DNA of 64,000 nt. Origin: Fibrella aestuarina BUZ 2 (GTDB taxonomy: Bacteria > Bacteroidota > Bacteroidia > Cytophagales > Spirosomataceae). The position numbers were made by a program, and so were the translations under genes. Below, piece by piece: positions 58,522 through 64,000 of this stretch (position 1 is its first letter; each line of letters begins with the position of its first letter). The stretch spans positions 5,580,903-5,644,902 of the forward strand of contig NC_020054.1 in NCBI RefSeq assembly GCF_000331105.1. Direction: 5' to 3'. The notes under the pieces are model-generated. The model worked only from the letters and a program-made list of their open reading frames with translations, was not told the DNA's origin and searched no databases.

Positions 58522-60094
58522 GTTTCAGTTTATACCGGGCGTGCTGCTTAAACAGCTATACACACGCAGTAGCTTACAAAACACGCCAACGGGCATTACG
58601 TTCACGCTCAAAAACCGGCTGGCCGACGCCCAGTTTACCGGCCTGCAGCGCGCCCGCATCGACGGGATCGACTACCCGGCCGAGGCCTTTCAGCTTATTC
58701 CCGACACGGGTGAGGCGGTCACGGTAGCCGCGATTTCACCGGCACGGCCCCTCCCCTTTCCGTTGCGCCAGTCGGTGCGGGTGGTGGCGCAGACGGCCCA
58801 ACTGGACCCGGGTCTGCATCAGCTGGAAATTACGCTGCATACCAAACCGTTTGGCACCATCACGTTGCGCGTCGACGATGAGCTACAGCCCGGCCTGTTC
58901 GGTGAAGTCGACGAGCTAACCGCTCCCGCTACCCTAAGCATTCCCCGGCAGGCCGACGATTACACGCCCGAAGCCGTCGCCGAGCGGCAACGCTACCTGG
59001 CGGAACGTACCCAGACGCAGCCGCAACACCTTTTCAAAGCGTCGTTTGCGCCCGATACCGTGCGGCGGAACATCGAACACTTCGTAGGGGTAGCGCAGGT
59101 GCCCATCGGGCTGGCCGGGCCGTTGCGCGTGAACGGTGAATGGGCACAAGGCGACTTTCTGATTCCGCTGGCCACTACCGAAGGTACCCTGGTGGCGAGC
59201 TACAACCGGGGCATCAAGCTCATCAACGGCAGCGGGGGCGTTACCTGTACCGTTCAGGACGACGCCATGCAGCGTGCGCCCGTTTTCGAGTTTGCCGACG
59301 CCCGCGCCGCCCGTGATTTTGTCCGCTGGATCGAGGCGCGACAGCCACAGCTAGCCGCCGAAGCACAGACGACGTCCAGCTACGCCAAACTGCGTTACGT
59401 GGACACGTACCTGAACGGCAAACTGGCGTTTCTGCGCTTTGGCTACACCACCGGCGATGCAGCGGGCCAGAACATGGTGACGAAAGCCACGCTGGCGGCC
59501 TGCAATTACATTCTTGAGCAGTACCCTGACGGGCAGATTCAGCACTTTTTTCTGGAATCGAACATGGCGACCGACAAGAAGCCGTCGCAGATCAACGTGC
59601 TGCGAACCCGCGGCAAACGGGTGACGGCCGAGGTTACGATTCCGCGCGCCCTGCTGATTCGGGAATTACAGGTGGAGCCTGAGCAGCTCCACCGGCATGC
59701 CCGCGTGGGGCAGGTGGGCGCGTGGCTGGCAGGCACCAACAACAACGGCCTGCATTCGGTGAATGGGTTGGCGGCGCTGTTTATCGCGACGGGTCAGGAT
59801 GTGGCCTGTCTGGCCGAATCGTCGGCGGCCATCGCCTACTCCGAGATCCTGCCCAATGGCGACCTGTATGGGTCGGTGACGCTGCCCTCACTGATTGTCG
59901 CTACGCACGGAGGCGGCACGGGTCTGCCTACTCAGCGCGAATGCCTCGAGTTGATGGATTGCTATGGACCGGGCCAAGTGATGAAGTTTGCCGAGATTGT
60001 GGCGGGTGTCATTGCGGCCGGAGAACTATCGCTGGCCGCCGCTATTTCCTCCCTCGACTGGGTGTCGAGTCATGAGGTGAAACGGAACGACTAA
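58520..60094 (+). CDS. Hydroxymethylglutaryl-CoA reductase
   Basis: From the ATG at 58520 the product is 524 residues. After a ~150-residue N-terminal region without a known domain comes the HMG-CoA reductase catalytic part: EHFVGVAQVPIGLAGPL, ATTEGTLVAS (Glu221), GDAAGQNMVT (Asp313), TDKKPSQIN (Lys354), THGGGTGLPTQRE and a C-terminal His518 (SSHEVKRND). These match the class I set that reduces HMG-CoA to mevalonate with NADPH. No other mevalonate pathway gene is in the window. The frame is open far upstream, but that part overlaps the divergent gene and looks non-coding. Confidence 0.9.
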   Translation: MFQFIPGVLLKQLYTRSSLQNTPTGITFTLKNRLADAQFTGLQRARIDGIDYPAEAFQLIPDTGEAVTVAAISPARPLPFPLRQSVRVVAQTAQLDPGLHQLEITLHTKPFGTITLRVDDELQPGLFGEVDELTAPATLSIPRQADDYTPEAVAERQRYLAERTQTQPQHLFKASFAPDTVRRNIEHFVGVAQVPIGLAGPLRVNGEWAQGDFLIPLATTEGTLVASYNRGIKLINGSGGVTCTVQDDAMQRAPVFEFADARAARDFVRWIEARQPQLAAEAQTTSSYAKLRYVDTYLNGKLAFLRFGYTTGDAAGQNMVTKATLAACNYILEQYPDGQIQHFFLESNMATDKKPSQINVLRTRGKRVTAEVTIPRALLIRELQVEPEQLHRHARVGQVGAWLAGTNNNGLHSVNGLAALFIATGQDVACLAESSAAIAYSEILPNGDLYGSVTLPSLIVATHGGGTGLPTQRECLELMDCYGPGQVMKFAEIVAGVIAAGELSLAAAISSLDWVSSHEVKRND

Positions 60095-60170
60095 TGTATA
60101 ATGAAGAATGTATAATGTACGCTGCCAGAAGCGTTGCGCTAGCCCATTGTACATTCTTCACTATACATTA
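60092..60170. repeat. Intergenic inverted repeat, 26-base arms
   Basis: The arm at 60092-60117 (starting TAATGTATAATGAAGAATG) and the arm at 60145-60170 match at 24 of 26 positions around a 27-base loop. The minus strand of the loop reads GGCTAGCGCAACGC, close to the core in the 11.4 kb repeat. The left arm begins at the stop codon of the reductase gene; the convergent neighbour starts 10 bases on. The arm sequence resembles the words in the 24.3 kb repeat. Confidence 0.88.
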
Positions 60171-60180
60171 GTCATTGTGA

Positions 60181-60615
60181 TTAAAAATTACCCGCGCCGA
60201 GGTTGCGGAAGGCCCAGGGGATACCGGCCAGAATAAGAACGAGACCGATGCCGTAGAAGATACCCACGAGCCGGTGCTTTTGGGTATCGCTGGTGGCGCG
60301 TTTCGAACGCGAATAACCCACCGTGATCAGCGCGATAGCCAGCAGCATGATGGTGATGTGCTCAACCGTGTAGAAGCGAATCACGCGCTCGCTCATGCCG
60401 TTGAAGTTGACTTTAGGGCTGATGAAATACAAAATCAGGCCCAACACCAGTTGGAGGTGCACTGAAATAAGGGTGAACAGGTACAATTTCCGGTTGCCGT
60501 CGGTGAACGACTGATTACCCATCCAGCGGCTTACCGATACAAAAACGGCGGCTACCAACAGCAGTAGAGCCAACCAGCGAAGCCCGGAGTGGGCGTGAAC
60601 TAATCCAGAATACAT
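60181..60615 (-). CDS. Four-helix membrane protein (cytochrome b-like)
   Basis: Starting at the ATG at 60615 (MYSGLVHAHSGLRWLALL) gives 144 residues with four hydrophobic helices. His residues in the first and third helices (HAHSG, YTVEHITIML) could bind haem, and similar Bacteroidota proteins are annotated as cytochrome B. Whether haem is bound is not known. A TTG eleven codons earlier is a poorer start. Confidence 0.7.
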   Translation of the reverse strand: MYSGLVHAHSGLRWLALLLLVAAVFVSVSRWMGNQSFTDGNRKLYLFTLISVHLQLVLGLILYFISPKVNFNGMSERVIRFYTVEHITIMLLAIALITVGYSRSKRATSDTQKHRLVGIFYGIGLVLILAGIPWAFRNLGAGNF

Positions 60616-60658
60616 GGTGTAATTTGAGCTAATGTGAACTGGGTGCAAAGAAACGACA

Positions 60659-60961
60659 ATGATTCTCTACAACATCACAATGAACGTCGATCTGCGGATT
60701 GAGCGGGAGTTTTTACGCTGGATGAAGGACGTACACGTACCCGACGTCATGAATACGGGCCTGCCCATCAACAACAACGTGCTGAAACTGCTCACCGAAA
60801 TCGACAATGGCGGCGCCACCTACACGTTTCAGTACTGGTTTCAGACGATGGAAGATTTCCTCACGTACCAGAGCCGCTACCAGTCGGCCCTGCAACAACA
60901 AGTCGCCGACCGCTATACCAACCGCTACACCTCCTTCCGGACGCTGCTGGAGGAAGTATAA
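60659..60961 (+). CDS. DUF4286 family protein
   Basis: The 100-residue protein (MILYNITMNVDLRIEREFLR ... FQYWFQTMEDFLTYQ) matches the DUF4286 family of small Bacteroidota proteins with a ferredoxin-like fold and no known function. It is cytoplasmic. Its stop lies 6 bases before the perfect 31-bp inverted repeat. Confidence 0.85.
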   Translation: MILYNITMNVDLRIEREFLRWMKDVHVPDVMNTGLPINNNVLKLLTEIDNGGATYTFQYWFQTMEDFLTYQSRYQSALQQQVADRYTNRYTSFRTLLEEV

Positions 60962-60966
60962 AGTAG

Positions 60967-61043
60967 GTTCAAAGTCCAAGGTTCAAAGTTGGCTGGCACC
61001 AGCGTAGTGCGCGCCAGCCAACTTTGAACCTTGGACTTTGAAC
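60967..61043. repeat. Intergenic inverted repeat, perfect 31-bp arms
   Basis: The arm at 60967-60997 (beginning GTTCAAAGTCCAAGGTTC) and the arm at 61013-61043 are perfectly complementary over 31 bases with a 15-base loop, and pairing extends a few bases further outward. The inner end of the arm is TTGGCTGGC, which also begins the loop of the 11.4 kb repeat. The right arm ends one base before the stop of the convergent gene. Confidence 0.95.
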
Positions 61044-61547
61044 TTACCGTAGATACACCCCTTCCCGGTCTTTGTCGCTGAGGATCACTTCGATGTGCTC
61101 GTTGAGGGTCGTGGCCAGTTCGAGGCCAATAAAATCAGCAGCGATGGGGTAGCGCGGGTGGTTGCGGTTCACCAGTACCGCCACCTGAATTTTCCGGACC
61201 GGCACCGACAGAAACGGTTGCAGGCTGAAGGCCAGCGTCCGGCCCGAGTAGAGCACGTCGTCAATCAGCACCACCACTTTATTACTATAGTCGGCCACCG
61301 GGTCGGGCAGGGCCATCGTGGGTTGCGTCGTCTGCGTTTTATCGATCGTCAACTGCACCAGCGACACCGCAAACGGGGCAATCTGCCGGAGTTCGTCGGC
61401 CAGTCGCCGGGCCAGTTCGTAGCCCTCGCCGGCTACACCCGCCAGCACCAGCGCTTTCTCGTCAAAATTGGTTTCGTAAAGCTGACTGGCAATACGCCGG
61501 ATTTTCTGCTGAATCTGCGTCGCCGTCAGGATAGGAGTCACTGCCAT
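61044..61547 (-). CDS. PyrR-like phosphoribosyltransferase
   Basis: From the ATG at 61547 the product is 167 residues with the PRPP-binding loop VVVLIDDVLYSGRTL (about 92-106) and the flanking strands of the PRTase fold. It is like PyrR, which binds UMP and regulates pyrimidine genes or acts as uracil phosphoribosyltransferase. No pyrimidine genes are adjacent; in Bacteroidota such proteins often stand alone. The regulatory role is unproven here. Confidence 0.85.
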   Translation of the reverse strand: MAVTPILTATQIQQKIRRIASQLYETNFDEKALVLAGVAGEGYELARRLADELRQIAPFAVSLVQLTIDKTQTTQPTMALPDPVADYSNKVVVLIDDVLYSGRTLAFSLQPFLSVPVRKIQVAVLVNRNHPRYPIAADFIGLELATTLNEHIEVILSDKDREGVYLR

Positions 61548-61771
61548 ACAAAGGATAGGCCAAAAGCCAGAATGAAGCTGCAATTGTACTATAAAGACGC
61601 TGGATTTCGCCCCTGCCCTCCGCATATTGACCGTATTCGCCGATTAGCACATGTTTTCATATGTTACCATACACAGCTAAGCGGAAATAGGATTCTGGCA
61701 CAGTTTTCGCCTGTTAGTGGATGGGTATATCTCCATTCACTTCCTAGTCAATACTGTTTTACAAATCGTTT

Positions 61772-62173
61772 ATGAAGTCATACTGTCTATGGCTCATCAG
61801 TTGTCTGCTCTGGGTTAGTATGTCCTGTTTCTCGTCGGAAGCCAATCCAACGCAGGCGATCGGCGACTCGATGCGACTGGGCGAAGCCAAACGGTTAGCC
61901 TCTTATTTCGACGCCAACCTTGAGTTGCGCATCGATCCGGTCGGGGTTGATTACCCGTCGGTTCGGGCCAGCCAGGCGGAATTAATCATGCGGTCTTTTT
62001 TCAAAAAATTTCCACCTCGCCATTTTCAGCCCTCCGATCAGGGGCTGACGCCCCACCTTCGCTACGCCACCGGCACGTATTGGTCTGGCTCACAAGCCTT
62101 TCGCGTCAATGTGCTGATGAGGCAGACGGCGCCCGGCCGATACCGTATCCACTCCATTCAGGTCAACGAGTAG
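61772..62173 (+). CDS. DUF4783 family protein, exported
   Basis: The 133-residue protein has a signal or lipoprotein-like leader (MKSYCLWLISCLLWVSMSCF) and a NTF2-like domain with LASYFDANLELRIDP and ELIMRSFFKKFPPRHFQ, matching DUF4783 of Bacteroidota. Function unknown. It is followed by a strong terminator hairpin. Confidence 0.8.
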   Translation: MKSYCLWLISCLLWVSMSCFSSEANPTQAIGDSMRLGEAKRLASYFDANLELRIDPVGVDYPSVRASQAELIMRSFFKKFPPRHFQPSDQGLTPHLRYATGTYWSGSQAFRVNVLMRQTAPGRYRIHSIQVNE

Positions 62174-62181
62174 ATATGCAT

Positions 62182-62246
62182 CAGGGGCAGACGCCTGGCT
62201 ACCAATCAGCGGTTTGTACCGCTCGGTAACCAGGCGTCTGCCCCTG
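62182..62246. terminator. Bidirectional terminator hairpin
   Basis: The arm at 62182-62203 (CAGGGGCAGACGCCTGGCTACC, split by position: first 20 bases then CC) pairs with 62225-62246 with a single mismatch around a 21-base loop. TTT follows. It lies between the convergent DUF4783 and lipoprotein genes. Confidence 0.85.
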
Positions 62247-62254
62247 TTTCGTTC

Positions 62255-62647
62255 TTACCGAATGTCGAGCAAGTCAATCGTTTTGACTTCCTGCGTGGCC
62301 CCCCAGCCACATTGCAGGGTGGTGGTTTGGCCCGTTTCGCGGTACCGGATCGTCACGTCTTTACTCCCCATCCAGTAGCCAGTGCCCGAGGCGGCCACTT
62401 GCGCCTGTATTACCCGGTCCATCAGCGGTCGGGTAACCTGCGTCGGCAGCCGAATGTAGGTTCTTGAATCGGAAGATGTACCAGTTGTCATAAGCCATAA
62501 GTGCGCATCACACCCATCCACGGGCAAGCTGTTGCCACGCAGGGTAGCACTACTTTCCAGTACGTCGCCCCCTTCCGGGTTGAGCGTTGCCTTGTCGGTA
62601 CAACTCAACAACGACGTCAGCAGCAAAACAAAGATCCAGCGAGTCAT
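62255..62647 (-). CDS. Small lipoprotein of unknown function
   Basis: Starting at the ATG at 62647 gives 130 residues with a lipoprotein signal (MTRWIFVLLLTSLLSC, Cys16). The mature part has an even spread of charged residues and two further cysteines (DGCDAHLW, LQCGWG). No family recognised. It lies 68 bases downstream of the MFS transporter on the same strand. Confidence 0.65.
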   Translation of the reverse strand: MTRWIFVLLLTSLLSCTDKATLNPEGGDVLESSATLRGNSLPVDGCDAHLWLMTTGTSSDSRTYIRLPTQVTRPLMDRVIQAQVAASGTGYWMGSKDVTIRYRETGQTTTLQCGWGATQEVKTIDLLDIR

Positions 62648-62715
62648 AGCGATGTGTTCATTTTCTTGTAAGACCCGTGCCGCCTGCAAACAGTTGGATC
62701 GCAGCGGCGTCCCGG

Positions 62716-63963
62716 TCAGGCTTCGACAAAGTCGAGGTCTTTGGCGAAGGTCTCTTCCATGCGGCTCAGCGACCAGAACGCCAGCGCAAAAATGACTACG
62801 CCCAGCACGCCCGCCGCGCCCAACGTACCCAGACCGGGCTTCATGGCTTTGAAGGCCATCGTCATCGGGATCAGCATGCCCCGCACGATGCTCGGCACCG
62901 AGGTCGTAGCCGTAGCGCGCAGGTTAGTCCCATACTGCTCGGCTACCATCGTCAGATACATGGCAATATAACCCGTGCAGAAACCGAGCAGCGCCATCAC
63001 CGCATACAACGTACCTGGCGTCTTAAGCCCGCCAAACAGGTAGATGGCGCACAGTGTCACGCTGGTTAGCAATAATCCCGCCACAGCGCGTTTACGCGAG
63101 TGCAACCATTGGCTGATGGGGCCCGACAGCAGGTCGCCCACGGCCAGCCCCACGTAGAGCAGCATCACGCACCGCCCCGGATCAATCGTAGTGCCAATGG
63201 CCATCGCCTCGCCAAATTCGTTGGCAAACGTGGCCAGGATGCCCACCACAAACCAGGTAGGCAACCCCAGCGCCACACACCGCAGGTATTTCACGGCCTG
63301 TTTTGTACTACTGAAAAAGTGCCCAAAATTACCCCGATCGACTTCGTGGCGCTCCTGTTTCAGGTTGGTAAACAAACCCGACTCAAACACGCTGACGCGC
63401 AGCAACAGGAGCAGCAAACCCATGACGCCGCCCACAAAAAACGCCGTTTGCCAGTCGAACAGGCTGTTGACGATGTAGGCCATACCCGCGCCCAGATAAC
63501 CCGTACCGGCCACCACCGACGTCCCGAAGCCCCGAATCGCTTTGGGCAGAATTTCCGACACGAGCACCATTGCCGCGCCGATCTCACCCGATAGCCCCAC
63601 GCCCGCCACAAACCGCATCAGGGCGTAATAATCGGTAGGGGCCATGAACCGAACGACCGGCACAAATCCGCAGGCAATGTTGGCCAGCGAATACATGATA
63701 ATCGAACCAAACAACACTGACATGCGCCCCCGCCGGTCGCCGATGATACCCCACAGAATACCGCCAACGAGCAACCCCGCCTGCTGACAGTTAAGAATAA
63801 ATGCGCCCACGCTCGACACCTCGGCCTTGCTCAACGCCAGCGATTGCAGGCTAGGCACCCGCACAATGCTGAAGATGAGCATGTCGTATACGTCGACAAA
63901 AAATCCAAGCGCCGACACGATCACGGGCAGCGAAAACAACGTAACGTAGGGGCGCTGAGGCAT
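62716..63963 (-). CDS. MFS transporter (metabolite:H+ symporter-like)
   Basis: The 415-residue protein has 12 hydrophobic segments and the MFS signature GDRRGRMSVLFG in loop 2-3. GEIGAAMVLVSEILPKAIRG in helix 4-5 is typical of the sugar/metabolite symporter branch. It should import a small organic anion or sugar with protons, but the substrate is not readable. It starts at 63963 near the window edge; upstream regulation lies outside. Confidence 0.88.
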   Translation of the reverse strand: MPQRPYVTLFSLPVIVSALGFFVDVYDMLIFSIVRVPSLQSLALSKAEVSSVGAFILNCQQAGLLVGGILWGIIGDRRGRMSVLFGSIIMYSLANIACGFVPVVRFMAPTDYYALMRFVAGVGLSGEIGAAMVLVSEILPKAIRGFGTSVVAGTGYLGAGMAYIVNSLFDWQTAFFVGGVMGLLLLLLRVSVFESGLFTNLKQERHEVDRGNFGHFFSSTKQAVKYLRCVALGLPTWFVVGILATFANEFGEAMAIGTTIDPGRCVMLLYVGLAVGDLLSGPISQWLHSRKRAVAGLLLTSVTLCAIYLFGGLKTPGTLYAVMALLGFCTGYIAMYLTMVAEQYGTNLRATATTSVPSIVRGMLIPMTMAFKAMKPGLGTLGAAGVLGVVIFALAFWSLSRMEETFAKDLDFVEA

Positions 63964-64000
63964 TGATTGCAGACGAAGGAATGGTGTTATACGAATGAAT

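Overview
The window looks like chromosomal DNA of a high-GC member of the Bacteroidota, most likely order Cytophagales, family Spirosomaceae (Spirosoma/Fibrella-like). The evidence is a SusC/SusD pair driven by an ECF sigma factor and a FecR anti-sigma factor, a type IX secretion (T9SS) C-terminal sorting domain, several TonB-dependent receptors, and small lineage-restricted families (DUF4286, DUF4783). I read no rRNA, tRNA, CRISPR array, insertion sequence or prophage.

Layout. 1-2.9 kb: the tail of a secreted glycosidase-like protein, a cyclophilin and an ABC-F ATPase. 3.0-5.0 kb: a lower-GC two-gene cassette, an AAA/ABC-type ATPase plus an RloB (Toprim-like) protein, resembling anti-phage ATPase-nuclease pairs. 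5.1-11.4 kb: a GMC oxidoreductase, three glycosyltransferases (two sister GT4 genes around a GT2) and an M42 aminopeptidase. 11.5-18 kb: a large DUF4011-type SF1 helicase with a possible worn nuclease tail, a DUF5995 gene, a small conserved gene and a TolC-like protein. 18-26 kb: an amidohydrolase lipoprotein, a clan GH-A glycosidase, a TonB receptor and a second GMC oxidoreductase. 26-32 kb: SDR, alkyladenine glycosylase, PAS histidine kinase, AmpG-like transporter and RBBP9-like hydrolase. 32-39.5 kb: a minus-strand uptake/esterase cluster (AraC regulator, nonsense-interrupted esterase lipoprotein, TonB receptor, pectinacetylesterase-like protein, membrane alpha/beta hydrolase). 39.6-41.3 kb: an AT-rich stretch of small genes of unknown function. 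41.4-47.3 kb: cytochrome c, CocE/NonD peptidase-like hydrolase and a T9SS-exported SASA esterase with six FN3 repeats.

47.5-56.6 kb is a polysaccharide utilisation locus: sigma factor, FecR, SusC with STN domain, SusD, an SGNH hydrolase and a secreted FAD oxidoreductase. The SGNH hydrolase is circularly permuted, with its GDSL motif at the C-terminus. With the divergent SASA esterase, this locus probably takes up and processes an acetylated glycan or glycoside. 56.8-64 kb holds an FHA protein, a TIGR04283-type glycosyltransferase whose start codon overlaps that of a divergent HMG-CoA reductase, small membrane and lipoproteins, a PyrR-like phosphoribosyltransferase and an MFS transporter.

Three signals are not explained by the genes. 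First, the octamer GGTACGTT/AACGTACC is greatly over-represented throughout. Second, there is a set of long, near-perfect intergenic inverted repeats with unrelated arms; several share a loop core resembling GGCTGGCGCA. Third, the SGNH enzyme is permuted. These are the best candidates for new biology. All calls come from reading the sequence; no database search was run.
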